From Ziziphus jujuba (Eukaryota > Streptophyta > Magnoliopsida > Rosales > Rhamnaceae), in assembly GCF_031755915.1 (NCBI RefSeq), contig NC_083384.1, forward strand, positions 30,175,001 through 30,239,000: a DNA stretch of 64,000 nucleotides. The letters are read 5' to 3'. Made by a program: the position numbers and the translations under genes. Position 1 is the first letter of the stretch. Each line of letters opens with the position of its first letter. Under the pieces are notes generated by a model. The model saw only the letters and a program-made list of their open reading frames with translations. It ran no database searches and had not been told where the DNA came from. Below are positions 12,689 to 24,010 of the stretch, in pieces.

Positions 12689-13265
12689 ATAGTTATCAAA
12701 CATGGTATATAAACAATTTAAATGCAAAAATATGAAATATACATACCTTAAATTTGCTTTGTGCATTTGAAGTAACTCTTACTACAATACCACACTCGGC
12801 TTGTTGCTCGTTGATCGTAACACCAAAGAAATGAGCATTTTGCTTATCCACCTGCAACAAAACAAAATCAAGCAAACGGAAAATTTCAGAAAGAATGAAA
12901 GTCCATGATAACAAACATGAAAGCACCTTTCCACTAACTGATGACAGAATGGAATGTATCCCTAGTTGGCTGTACTCCATCCAGCATCATATCATCATAC
13001 ATATCTCTCAGCAAGAAATGCCTACCACCACCGTTATTAAAAAAAAAAAAGAAAAACAGAACATAACTTTCACAATTTCTCCCCAAAAAAAAAAAAATTC
13101 CCAAAACCACTAAAAGAAAATCAAAATTAGAGCTGTTGCCTACCTGTTGCTTCTGCTTCTGCTCCTAGGGCTCTCTAAAATCCTACAGTTTTCTCTCTGA
13201 GTCGCCTCTTCACCATCTCCTTCAAAACGCGCAGTCTCCACGCTTACAATCCGGCCGATTCATGA
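10578..13265 (-). pseudogene. Possible spliced gene remnant with a PPR-like exon
   Basis: Candidate exons, right to left: an untranslated-looking GC-rich exon (about 13265-13144, ending CAACAG before GTAGGC). Then an exon near 13030-12925 that in one frame reads LRDMYDDMMLDGVQPTRDTF, a good pentatricopeptide-repeat helix, before a TAG. Next an exon 12851-12749 between a CAG acceptor and GTATGT donor (VDKQNAHFFGV...), and one near 12589-12541 (YFEQDVNGGYGLALQ) before GTACCA. A final exon from about 11797 has basic SRSKRRSKRK but opens out of phase and contains TGA. I do not recognise the middle exons. An open frame at 10784-10578 is probably chance. The splice signs look genuine; the product is unknown and is probably broken. 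Confidence 0.35.
12657..12685. repeat. GA microsatellite
   Basis: About 14 copies of GA, in the putative intron region of the preceding gene remnant. Confidence 0.9.
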
Positions 13266-14030
13266 AAGGAAACAGAGGGCTCCTAAGGTCTGGTTATGGG
13301 TAAAGAGATGGCGGGGAAAAGTCGAAGAAAGGAAAGAATAAAACATATAAAAAAAAAACATAAGGGTATTTTGGGATTTTAAAAGATTGGAGGGGTAGAT
13401 CAAAAAAGAAATGAATTGAGGGGGCAAAATTCATGAAGCTCGGTCCTATGGGGGTATTGGGCCAAATTCCCCTTTTCTTATACTAAAGGAGGCAAAAAGG
13501 GTAGCCCATGAGCTAGTCCATTATTCCTTAAGTTTGGTTTAAGGATCTCATGGCTCTTTGACTTTGTTCATGATGATATGTGTTCTGCTGGAGTTGATTT
13601 ACAGTTAATATTATTTAGACTCTATATTTTTATAAAACCTTCATCTACCTTTTTTCTATTTTTAAAAATATCAAAAGTGACTTATAATTTTTATCAATTT
13701 TGTTAGTTAGATTTAACAATTAAAATTAAAAAATATTAAAAATTAATATTTTATAATTGAATAATATTTTAAAAATACAATTTTAAATTCTAACATTTAA
13801 CTAATAAATAAATCAATTTGGATATTTTTAAAAAACAGGAGAGAAGCAAATTATAATTTTTCAAAAGCATACATCTAAGTAACATTATGATAAAAGTGAA
13901 GGCATGTGAATGAAAATTTACCTTGATTTAATAAAATTTTCTCATTTTATTTTCAAAATATATATATATATATATTGGACCTTATTACCAGGCAGGTCAG
14001 ATTTTGCACTACTTACTGGTAATAATAAAT
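13266..14030. other. Intergenic, AT-rich, no gene
   Basis: AT-rich with short TA runs (13960-13976). This is where a TNL would carry its NB-ARC exon, 3' of the TIR exon at 14561-14038. No NB-ARC motif (P-loop, kinase-2, GLPL) can be read in any minus frame. Confidence 0.6.
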
Positions 14031-14037
14031 AAATTAC

Positions 14038-14561
14038 CTGGATTTCGTCGAATTCAATCCAATTAGATTAGACGCTTCTGTCAATGCAGCCTTCCATTGA
14101 TGCACCTTCTCCATTCTATCTTTGAAACGTTCTCCAAGTTTAGCAAATGCAACTTCATAGCTCCCCTTCTGTTTTTGTACATCCGATGGATCTATCTCAT
14201 AAAAGATTGGAATGACAACACTCATCTTATTCCTTTTCTTGCATTCAAGAATTTCCACCAGTTCATTCAAACACCACGTAGATGAAGCATAATCTTTCGA
14301 GAAAATGATAACCCCAATTTTGGAATTCTGGACAGCTTGGTTAAGTGTGGGGGAAATTTCATCATCGACCTGAAGTTCATGATCATCCTTGAAAGTTGAG
14401 ATATACTTTGCAAATAAAGCAGCATAAAGATGGCTAACAAATTTATAGCGGGTGTCTTTACCTCTGAAACTGAGAAACACATCATATTTTTCTTGAATCT
14501 CATACTTTTGTTGAGGAGAGATTGGCGAAGAAAGAGAAAAAGAAGAAGAAGAAGAAGCCAT
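14038..14561 (-). CDS. TIR-domain exon, orphan (TIR-only or 5' exon of a lost TNL)
   Basis: The ATG at 14561 opens an uninterrupted 175-codon frame: a Ser-rich leader, then a TIR domain from about residue 25 (YDVFLSFRGKDTR at 27-38) to about 165. Residue 100 in WCLNEL is the Glu that is catalytic in plant TIR NADases. The exon would end at 14038 with a donor (CCAG before GTAATT). If unspliced, translation stops at the TAA formed by the donor itself, giving a TIR-only protein. In the family, TIRs hydrolyse NAD+ to immune signals. No NB-ARC exon follows. The upstream DNA (14571-14705) resembles that of gene C's TIR exon at 34378-34495, including AAATTAAAGCTTC and AGTCAGC blocks. Confidence 0.85.
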
Positions 14562-14617
14562 GTTTACAAATTAAAGCTTCTTTAGTGAAAAATGGTGTAG
14601 ATACAGAGCTAAATATG

Positions 14618-14632
14618 GAAAAAACTTTATAA
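14618..14632 (-). promoter_or_regulatory. Possible TATA box of the TIR gene
   Basis: The minus strand reads CCTTATAAAG about 60-65 bp upstream of the ATG at 14561, within the upstream block shared with gene C. The position is plausible; nothing else supports it. Confidence 0.3.
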
Positions 14633-14705
14633 GGTAGATCCAAAAAAATGTTGACCAAAAGGACTAGGACTTATAACAGTAAGTCAGCAGTCAATGCCAA
14701 TGCCC

Positions 14706-15277
14706 ATATAGCGGGTGTCTTCTTTCATGCGTGTTTTGATCCTATGAGTAATAAAATCTACCACTCACGGCATGTGGCGTCTGTGGAACACATTTTCCCA
14801 CACAAAATTCGTCTCTTTCTCAAGCTCGGGAGTTTGACCGATACACCTACTACTCCTCTTTCTATCCATAGCTTACCTCATCAATATCTATCTCACACTC
14901 AACCTTCTCTAACACGCAATTACCTACTCTCCTCTTCAAATATATCTCCTTCTCTCTCCTTTTTTCCTCCGCAGAATATTCGTACCAACTCCAATCCCTC
15001 TCATACAGTCATGTCTCTTTCTTCCCCAATTTCAAAAAATGGGTGCCGGCCTTTATTAGTTACTCACCATAAAATCCATGACACCACACCTGCCTCCACT
15101 TCACAAAGTTCTGTTTCCCATACCTGCTCTCCACCTCTCCCTTCAGCTTCTCCTAAATGCACACATTCCATGCGTACTAAAGATCTAAATCAAATTTTCA
15201 AACCAAAGCTTTTACCAGATTTCTTCCCCTCCTCAAAGGTCTCACCTGATTTTGATGTGGAGCCACGAACAATGTAA
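14706..15277 (+). pseudogene. Copia pol fragment (integrase C-terminus to pre-RT linker), plus strand
   Basis: A continuous frame covers 14648-15277. The part from about 14730 has the character of a Copia post-integrase segment: DPMSNKIYHSRHV (normally ...NKIYISRHVxFVExxFP), then a long Ser/Pro/Thr-rich linker, then HSMRTKDLNQIFKPK, matching the usual HxMxTRxKxxIxKP motif before the reverse transcriptase. It stops at 15277, where a gag fragment in the opposite orientation begins. There is no RT or LTR. Confidence 0.6.
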
Positions 15278-15279
15278 AA

Positions 15280-15726
15280 TCTCCTCAATGGCGTCGGGCC
15301 ATGGAATCTGAATACCAAGTCCTCCTGTACAACTGGACTTGGGGAGCTGGTACCCCCTCCAACTTCACAAACCATAGATGTTTCGGAATTGGAGACGAAA
15401 CGATGAACATCAGGTGATAAGGATGCCAGAATAGCACTAAGAAGAAGAGAATCTTGAAGAACCCCAAAAGGTGTAGTCAGGATTTGGAGAACTAGCTGAG
15501 TCGGGTAGAACCGGTGATGGGCATGGAAGAGTGCCATCAATGAATCCATGTAAATCATATTCTATCAACAAAGCATCAAATAGTAAGTGGTTTCTATTAA
15601 TTTTAGTGGACCTTGAGTTGCAACGTTAATGACAACAAGATTCCTGTTAGCAAAAAGAGGGTTGGTGCTAACAGTTAGAGGATTTGCAGAGGTGTGTTTC
15701 GAAGTAGGTGTTGAGACAGTTGACAT
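15280..15726 (-). pseudogene. Copia gag fragment, minus strand
   Basis: An ATG at 15726 begins MSTVSTPTSKHTSANPL, followed by stop codons and frame changes. Two frames together give the typical Copia gag start: HGFIDGTLPCPSP in one frame, then LLSAILASLSPDV (the usual LSAIxxSLSPDV) in the frame of the 15558-15190 reading. A tRNA-Met-type primer site lies just upstream, so this is the 5' end of an element reading leftward, cut at about 15280. Confidence 0.65.
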
Positions 15727-15775
15727 GATGACAATGATGATGGTGAAGAAAAGAGCTCGTTTGAGTCAATTGAAG

Positions 15776-15790
15776 GCTCTGATACCATAA
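15776..15790 (-). other. Primer-binding site of the minus-strand Copia fragment
   Basis: The minus strand reads ATGGTATCAGAGCC, the usual Copia primer site complementary to the tRNA-iMet 3' end, 50 bp upstream of the gag ATG. The 5' LTR should lie to the right of 15790, but I could not find its outer edge. Confidence 0.75.
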
Positions 15791-15799
15791 GAGATAGTA

Positions 15800-17580
15800 G
15801 CAGATATAAAACGAAATTATATTATTAGTTTTCTTATTAAGGCCTGCTTTGCTTTACCTTAGTTTTCTTTTCATAGAAAACTGAGTACTTCTAGTATATG
15901 AAGAGAAAAAAATAATAATAATAAAAAAGATAAAAAATAAAAAAAATAAAAAAGATGAAAGAATGCATGGAATAAATTAAGAATCCCACAATCAAAAAGA
16001 TCAATATCTCACTGCATACTTCTACCATAAATTTTTTTTAAAAAAAAAAATCCCACTGCATATCTAAAAAGTGTAATTTACACATTTAAAATTTGAGTCA
16101 GCAAATAAATTTACCCTTTTTAAATTGATGTCGATTGAAGACTATACTTCAAATTACTTTCTTGGAAAGAACATCCAACAAATCATTAATTAATTAAGAA
16201 CCAGATACATTTAGTTCAAGAACCATTTATTACTACAGATTAGAAAATTTTACACAAAAGCATTATGACATGTCATTTTCATGCAAAAACCAAGACTTTT
16301 AACTAGATCTATATATATATATATGTATATATATGGTGTGTCTATGATGCAGTCCGTTTTAATGCGGAAAGAGTCGGTTTTGGAGTATCTGTGAAACAAC
16401 AAGTTGATGCTTTTTAAAAGTCAAGTATCGGTTTTGATGTGGATCCGCATGCAGATGGACCGCACCATAACAAAGCCGTATATATATATATACACCTTTT
16501 CTCATTAGCCAGATTAGCTTTAAGCTGATTAGATAATATGTTTTTAAGTCAAGCATATATATTTGACCGTCTAAGTGGAGCTTAATATATGTAGGTTATA
16601 TTAAGTCAAGCATATATATTTGACCGTCTATGAATTAATTAAATTCATAAGCAGGTTATATGTAGCAAAAGATGCTAGTGCTGCTTATTGAGTACCATTA
16701 GTGACAAATTAGAAAGGCTTTCAAATGCACCTATTATATTATACTCAGAAAGTTTAGTTGAGAATATTGCTCAACTGGATGTAAAAAACTCATAACCATA
16801 TTCATAGATAATCTATAATTTTATTTTATTTTTTAAATTTGTTCAGCAAATATATGTAAAATGGTTCATATTGGTTAAAGAAATTCATTTTGATATCGCA
16901 AAAACTTTCCAAACCAATGACATGATCAGAAAGAAGACCAGAGGAAGAGAAAACTTTAACAAGGCGCGCACTCACTTTTCCTGTTTACTCCACGTGATTT
17001 AACTTTTTGAAAAATATTTTCTTCCTTTTTCCTTTCAATTACCCCTCTCATCTGTCATGTTTTGACTATCTTCACTGTCTTTGTTCGAATTCCCACTGAA
17101 AGCTACAACTTCCATAGCTTAAGCTAAGCTACAATCTCCATTGCCCTTGGTCACATTTCACTTTATACTACTACATGGCTTAAGCTAAGATTATCTAAAT
17201 TTATGTATATTGAAATGGTCATTAAGATGTCTGTGCTTTTAGGAAGATTGAGAGGCAGATTAGGGAAGTAGTAGAAGGGAAGTTGATGATACTAATTGTA
17301 TAAGCTCACTAAAATCTCTCCCGTTTTCCACCAAATTGAATCATCCAGACTCAGTCTCTAGAAGATAAAGATGAAAAAGTTTTTGATATCATAATAAGTT
17401 ATGATTAGCTTGAAAATTTTAGACTCCTAAGAAGTGGACCCAACACACAAGTTGGCTCTCAAAGGAGACAATCGACAGTAGCTTTCATTTAAAATTAAAT
17501 TCTTAAGCTCTTGTCCATGGTCACATACTTGAAAACAGATCTAGTAATGGAGTTGAGGATTATAAACTTTGATCAAAATA
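15800..17580. other. Intergenic DNA of TNL-cluster type
   Basis: AT-rich with no gene. It contains cluster modules repeated elsewhere in the window. 15835-15900 resembles 24970-25020 and 30360-30400. 16190-16260 (AAGAACCAGA...TTCAAGAACC) resembles 35530-35600. 17270-17575 resembles 29570-29865. A 16-bp AT-rich phrase ending in TTTGACCGTCTA is duplicated at about 16550-16575 and 16605-16632. Confidence 0.6.
16336..16497. mobile_element. Possible small MITE-like insertion
   Basis: Imperfect inverted ends (GTCTATGATGCAGTCC on the left; the right end reverse-complements to TGTTATGGTGCGGTCC) inside a tract that is TATATA-rich on both sides. TA-repeat flanks hide any target duplication. Confidence 0.35.
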
Positions 17581-18115
17581 TGTATGAAACATATTATGGG
17601 AATATAATATATATATATATATATGGATCTACATATGTAAATAAAAATTTACAAAGTTTAATAAAATAAAATTGAGAACCTGAATGTCCTTAGCTTTAAT
17701 CTGCTGGTTGAAAAATGGTCCAAGGCCTGTGTGGTACCATAGTGTCCTTAAGACTATTTTTGTCCCACCAGTGCGGGTGTTTTTCGACAACAATCTCCCA
17801 AGATACAATGGATTGCAAAGCTTCTAGACACAGCACCACCGAAGCTTTTCTCGAACTTTCAATGCACTTGATCTTTACCATACTAACAATAATAAAACAT
17901 GCAAAATACCTTTGATTTTCTTAGTTTTTCCAGTAACACTTGTGAATGAGAGAGAGAGTTATTCCAAAACCCAAAAACAATAAAAATCTCACTATATTTT
18001 TCCTCTATCTTTTTCCTTTTCCAAAACAAAAAAATGGAAATCAATAAAGTAAGCATTAATGGCCCAATTAAAGCCCAGTAATTCAAAATCATTCAAAACA
18101 AAAAATGTTGCAAAC
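17581..18115 (-). repeat. Left flanking direct repeat of Copia-1 (LTR-like)
   Basis: It matches 24011-24547 over its whole length with scattered substitutions, starting TGTATGAAAC and ending TGTTGCAAAC in plus orientation. It is probably the 3' LTR of the minus-strand Copia between them. It is not directly followed by a polypurine tract, and about 450 bp of unexplained sequence separates it from the end of pol. Confidence 0.75.
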
Positions 18116-18660
18116 GCTACAATACCCTACATGAATGATTTGACTACTAGGGACTATGCAAGACTCTGGTGGTAAAGCTCTACAATTGGAACTTGCATAG
18201 GATAGGTAGATGTTACTTTTTGAACCTTCCCTTGTGAGACTATATATTCTTTATTGACTAATGGTAGATGCGATATCTTTGAACCATTTTGTCATTTGTG
18301 TAAATGATAACATAGTTCACACAGATTTCTTCCTGGTACACTTCAGTTCTCACTGTTGTGTTCATTTTGGCCTTGAACACCTGCTTGGTTCTGCGAAAGT
18401 TTCTAAAGAATTACTCCTTTAACAATTCTCCTTTGAAGCGGCCACTCTTCTCTCTCACATAGGTGATTCCTTTTTCCAATGTAATCAGCATCACTATACA
18501 AAGATTACTAAACACACACTTATAGGAATCATTAAAAGCATACTTTATGCTTAACCTTTTTCTATCACTGTTTCATCATAGGAATGGGTAGAGGATTTAC
18601 CCTTACAGTGATCCATACTAGTTTATACAATTGTGTTGTCCCATTGAACCTAGATCTTGG
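18116..18660. other. Noncoding 3' part of Copia-1
   Basis: It lies between the end of the RNase H reading and the left flanking repeat. I see no coding potential, no second copy near the right repeat and no clear polypurine tract. Confidence 0.5.
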
Positions 18661-18669
18661 GATTTCCAG

Positions 18670-20240
18670 TCAACTAGGTTGGGTTTCCATCATATCGACT
18701 TTACACATGGGCTTTAATCCCATTTCCCTCGATGATTTCTCAACTAATTCTCTATTTAACCCTTTGGTTAGCGGATTTGCAATGTTATCTTTAGACTTTA
18801 CATAGTCTATTGAGATAACTTTAGTTGAGATTAATTGTCTAATGGAATTGTGTTTACGACTAATGTGTCTAGACTTTCCATTATACATCACATTCTGTGA
18901 CTTGCCAATAGCAGATTGACTATCACAATGTATACTTATCGGTGGCACAGATTTCAGCCACCTAGGAATGTCCTCCAAGAATTGGCGTAGCCATTCTGCC
19001 TCTTCACTGCATTTATCTAATGCGATGAATTCAGATTTCATTGTGGATCGAGCTATAACTGTTTGTTTTGAGGACTTCCACATTACGACTGCACCCGCTA
19101 ATGTAAATACATAGCCACCAGTGGATTTTGAATCCTTAATATCTGATATCCAGTTAGCATCACTGTATCCTTCTAATACAGCTGGATATCTAGTATAGTG
19201 CAGTCTGTATTCACGAGTATATCGTAAGTATCTTAATACTTTTAAGATTCCTTTCCAATGATCCTCATTCGGATTACTCGTGTATCTACTTAGTCTACTT
19301 AAAGCGTAAGCTAACTCTGGTCTTGTACAATTCATTAAGTATATCAGACTTCCAATCACCCTCTCGTACTCCACTTAAGATACACTCTCTTTTTTATTTT
19401 TGGATAAGTGTAAACTCACATCTACGGGTGTTCTGGCTATATTAGTATCATCTTTACTAAAATTAGCCAGTATTTTATCCACATAATGCATTTGACTAAG
19501 AATGATTCCATTCGAAGTCCTTGTGATTTTTATTCCTTAAATCACATCAGCAAGCCCCATATCCTTCATGTCAAATCTAGATTTTAACATGGTTTTGTAG
19601 TTCGGACCATATTGTCATCACTACCCACAATGAGTATATCATCTATATATAAACAAAGAATGACATATACATTCTTTGTATATTTTACGTAGATACATTT
19701 GTCACACTCATTTATTTTAAATCCATTATCTAGTATGGCATTATCAAATTTTTGATACCATTGCTTTGGAGCTTGTTTTAGTTCATATAAGGACTTCACC
19801 AATCTACAGACTTTCTTTTCTTTTCCTGTGCAGAAAAACCCTCGGGTTGCTCTATGTAGATCTCTTCATCTAGATCTCCATTAAGAAAGGTTGTTTTCAC
19901 ATCCATTCGATGTACCTCAAGATCCCGCAATGCAGCGATCGCCAGTACCCTCCTTATGAAATTTCTTCTCGTCACTGGAGAATAAGTATAAAAATAATCA
20001 AGGCCTTCTTGTTGCTTATATCCTTTAATTACAAGCCTTGCCTTGTATTTATCAATGGTTCCATCTGCTTTCATCTTCCTTTTAAAAATCCATTTGTAAC
20101 CTAAGGGTTTACAACCTAGAGGAAGATCAACTAACTCCCAAGTGTGATTTTGTATCTCGCTTTTCACAGCTTCTTTCCATATATTCCCTTCAGGAGAATT
20201 TATAGCCTCTTGGAAACTTTGAAGTTGACTTTCTAGTATC
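18670..20240 (-). pseudogene. Copia-1 reverse transcriptase and RNase H, broken
   Basis: The RT starts in the 20167-19796 reading (GYKWIFKRK, KARLVIKGY, MDVKTTFLNGDLDEEIYIEQPEGF). It continues in 19802-19584 with ELKQAPKQWY and the YIDD polymerase box at 19638-19649. It resumes as RNase H in 19374-18670 ([42 protein letters not shown]). Stops and frame changes separate the parts near 19800, 19584 and 19375. The polyprotein would copy element RNA into DNA in cytoplasmic particles; this copy cannot. Confidence 0.92.
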
Positions 20241-21225
20241 TACGTAAGAAAATCCAGACCATAGGATTTTTCCATTCTTACTCTCTTGCTACGTCTAAGC
20301 TCAACCTCAGTCTCAACATCAGTTTCTTGTTCTTGATCACTATCATGATTATTTTGATCGATAGTATCATAAGTTCGTTTAGACGAAATCGGTCTTCCTT
20401 CCAGTTTATACGGAAGAATATGTTCGAAAAATGACACATTTCTCGATTCCATTATTATATTCTTGTGTATATTAGAATTTTTTGACCTATACACGAGAAA
20501 CCGATATGCACTACTATTTTGTGCATATCCTATGAAAATGCAATCAACAGTTTTAGAACTTATCTTCACTCTCTTTGAAATTGGTACCATAACTTTGGCT
20601 AGACAACCCCACACTCTTAAGTAATTATAGGAAGGTTGTCTACCTTTCCATAATTCATAGGGTGTCTTTACTTGGTCCTTTCGGGGCACCTTATTTAAAA
20701 GATCTTTCACCGACAAAACGGCTTCCCCCACAAGTTCTGTGGTACTCCAGAACTTATCAACATTGTATTCATCATTTCTTTCAATGTTCTATTTTTCCAG
20801 TCAGCCACACCATTTGATTGCGGTGAATATGGTGGAGTAACTTCATGTATTATGCCATGTTGAGCACAATACTCTCCAAATGTAGTCAAATACTCTCCAC
20901 CACGATCACTTCTGATCACTTTAATTTTCCCCGTGAGTTGATTCTCAACTTCCGTTTTATAGAGAATAAATTTCTCTATAGCCTCATCCTTGCTCTTTAG
21001 CAAGTATACATAGCAATATTTTGTGCTATCATCAATAAAAGTGATAAAACACTTATTACCACTTCTAGTCGGTGCAAACTTTAAATCACATACATCACTA
21101 TGTATTAAATCCAAAGGTTCATTATTTCTTTCAATTGTTTGATATGATAATCTCATTAATTTTGCCTTTACATAAGTTTCACACTTATGTTTGGTATCAA
21201 TATCAAACGTGGAAATATGATTCAA
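20240..21225 (-). pseudogene. Copia-1 integrase
   Basis: The core reads from 21225: IHSDVCD, then FIDDSTKYCYVYLL, RSDRGGEYLTTFGEYC and TPPYSPQSNGVADWKNRTL. The first two catalytic Asp residues are visible. The Glu of the usual NGVAERKNRTL is Asp here and the next residue is Trp. The C-terminal part (20731-20240) has the standard TPYELWKGRQPSYNYLRVWG and FIGYAQNSSAYRF motifs, then an acidic linker ending RRSKRVR. The two parts overlap in different frames at 20707-20731. Confidence 0.9.
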
Positions 21226-21230
21226 GTTAA

Positions 21231-21662
21231 TTAACCTCCGTAGAGAATTATAATAACATGACCTAGTCTACCATGCCACAAAATGGAAGACTCAAATAAG
21301 TAAACGGAAGAAGTACTAGCTTTATTATTAATATTCTTTGGCATTACAGTCATTACATTCAATTTGAACATACCATTGACTATATAGTCCTTTCCCACAA
21401 ACATCCCATACTTGGATAAGATAACCTTCTCTGACTCAAACACTAAGTAAAAACTATGTTTGCTTAGCAACAATCTAGACACCAAATTCTTACGAATATC
21501 TGGAACATATAGTACATTATTGAGAGTCAGATCCTTCCCAGAAGTCATCTTTAGGACAATCTTGCCCTCCCTTTGGATTTTTGAATATGCAAAGTTCCCC
21601 ATTTGCCTTTGGTTTAAAGGAGGTGAACATGCTTCTATCTGCACATATGTGGCGGGTTGCAC
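21231..21662 (-). pseudogene. Copia-1 protease end and GAG-pre-integrase
   Basis: It contains LKMTSGKDLTLNNVLYVPDIRKNLVS, the conserved stretch after the aspartic protease, then LWHGRLGHV, the pre-integrase zinc-finger entry. The DSG active site expected just upstream is not readable in this frame. Confidence 0.85.
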
Positions 21663-21675
21663 CTATATCTATCCA

Positions 21676-22625
21676 TCACTCTCTTAGGTTAGAACCCACT
21701 AGGTTCACCTCAGAGACAACAGTGCTTAGGTCAATCTTATCAACCTCTCTTGTGATGTGCTCCATCATCGTTGTCTCTATGTTTTTCTTTCTCTTCAGCA
21801 GTCTACAATCTGCCGCTCTATAACCCATCTTGTCACAATCGAAACATTTCCCTTGGAACTTGGCCTTCTTGGAGATGCCTCCTTTTAGCCCCACCCAGGA
21901 ATTCTTTCCAAGTTTCTTCTTGTTCTTGGAGCTACTTCCATGCTCAACTTCATTCCGGCCTTCATGGATATTCTATTAGACCTTCTATTATCATCTTCAA
22001 TTCAAAGCTTTCCAATAAGAGCTTCCATGTCCATTTCCTTTCTCTTATGCTTGAGATAATTTTTGAAGTCTCCCTAACTAGGAGGCAGCTTCTCAATCAT
22101 TGCAGCAACTTGAAAGGCTTTATTAATGACCATCCCTTCAGCTAGATGTTCTTAGATGAGCACTTGCAGCTCATGTGCTTGACTCATCAATGACTTGGTA
22201 TCTACCATCATGTAGTCCAAGAAATAGCCTACAACAAACTTTTTGGATCCAGTATTCTCAGTCTTGTACTTCCGGTCCAAAGTTTCCCACAGCTCTTTTG
22301 CTGAATTTATGCCACAGTACACTTCATACAAGGCATCGGATAGGCCATTCAAGACATAACTCTGACATAAGTAATCGAAATTCTTCCATACAACCACCGC
22401 CATCAGAGTCTCCTTATCACTCTTATTATCACTTGGTAGTGCCTCCTTAGTTAGAAACCTCGCAAGGCCTAGAATAGTCAAGTAGAACAGCATTTTCTAT
22501 TGTCACCTTTTAAAATTAGCCCCATCGAACTTCTTAGGTCTCTCTGCATGACCAGTAGGAGGAGGCATTTGAAACATAGGAGTCTGAGAAGGCACTTGTG
22601 TAGCAGGCACATCTCCATTTGCCAT
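21676..22625 (-). pseudogene. Copia-1 gag
   Basis: Start ATG at 22625 (MANGDVPATQVPSQTP, then PKKFDGANFKR). It is broken by stops near 22500 and 22150 but readable on: GLARFLTKEALP, SAKELWETLDRKYKTENTGSKKF, MSQAHELQVLI, then a nucleocapsid knuckle CFDCDKMGYRAADC with Tyr where His is usual. The capsid protein packages element RNA. Confidence 0.9.
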
Positions 22626-22639
22626 TTCTAAAAAAATCA

Positions 22640-24010
22640 CAAAAACAGAAATTCAATTAGTTGTTATATTCTATCTTTAACAAACTAATTATAATCAATT
22701 TCCAAAAGAAAAACACATAAAAATGTGATTTTTAGTGTTTCCATATACATCACAAAATTTCGGTATACACCCAAAATTACTCACTGCCACGATGCTGATG
22801 TGGCCCTACCGCCACATCATCATTACCCTAACATGCAAGCCACATGGCAAACAAGGCTGATGTGCCCTACCGCCATGTCATCATTACGCTGACATGCAAC
22901 GCCACATGGCAAACAAGGCTAATGTGGCATTCCGCCATGTCATCAGGAGTTGACATGGCATAAGTGCCACATCATCACCACTGCTGACATAGCAGCGCCA
23001 CTTGTCATTCCATGCTGACGTGGTGCTTTGCCTTCTGACATGTGTCACCATCAGAGGATGCCATATGTCACCTGCAACAGGTCAACATGTGGCGCCTCTA
23101 TCACACAACGTGGCATCGTTAGAGGCTAACACGTGTCACCTGTAACAGGTCAACATGTGTCTCCCTTGTTTGCTCGACACGTGGTACGACATCTGGATGA
23201 CATGTGGCCTCGTGACTATGCGACACGTGGCATCGCCATGGTTTTCCACGTCGCGTTGCCACTGTGTGCCATTTGTCATCTCCTCGTCTCGCCACATGGT
23301 GCTCTCTTATTACAACACATGGCGAGCCCATTTTCAATCAGGCCTAGTTTCTATCGGGCCAAAACAGTATTGGGCCTGGGTCTTGGGCTGAACAGTAATA
23401 TGTTCTAACCACGGACTGGGCTTATGGGCCAGGTCCATCAGAATTTAAAATTCAGGCCCACCAACCCAGAAACTTACCCATACCCATTTTTGCAACCCGT
23501 TAACCCGATTTTCGACCCGTCTTCAACCTCCAACTAGGTTTTCTCGACATGTTTCGCTGGTAAACAGATTTTTTCCACTCGATTTCAATTTTTCTCTCAT
23601 TTTTATTGTTCCAGCGGTTGAAAATTTCCCAAAAAATACCAAAAAATTTAGAAATTCATGGGTAATTCAATTTTTGGAAAAATTTTGTTTTTAAACAAAA
23701 AATAAAGAATTGCCCAAGAATCCTAAAACCCACGAGAAAAACAATTTTTTTTTTTCCAAATTCAGTATGACACTAAATTCCTTTCAAACCCGATACAAAA
23801 TTGTAGATCAATCACCATAAAACCATGGGCAACATAAATTGATTTATACAAAAAATTTAACTCCACAAACTTGTACCCCGTTTGAAGCCAAAAATAAAAA
23901 TATACATATAAATATATATATATATTTTCCACAACACATTCACAGATTAAACACGAATCAACAAACCCACATATATATCAACATATATTTTCAGAAAATA
24001 GTCTTAAGAT
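22640..24010 (-). other. Long noncoding leader of Copia-1
   Basis: 1.37 kb between the gag start and the right flanking repeat. There is no tRNA-type primer site at the repeat edge. The 22780-23400 part is much more GC-rich than its surroundings and internally repetitive (listed separately); 23400-24010 returns to AT-rich sequence. Confidence 0.6.
22794..23340. repeat. Tandem repeats in the Copia-1 leader (62 bp, then about 90 bp)
   Basis: GCTGATGTGG/C...CCGCCA...CATGCAA..CCACATGGCAAACAAG repeats at about 22795, 22857 and 22919 (62 bp). A looser pair around CACCTG(C/T)AACAGGTCAACATGTG lies at about 23066 and 23137. The CCACRTCATC and ACRTGGC words recur throughout. Confidence 0.8.

Noticed and set aside
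12696..12980. A 94-codon open frame on the minus strand as one small protein
   Set aside because: It spans what look like a donor and an acceptor; better explained as exon, intron and exon.
22740..23400. A CRISPR-like or satellite array
   Set aside because: Only about three irregular 62-bp units, no constant repeat with unique spacers, and a plant retrotransposon context.
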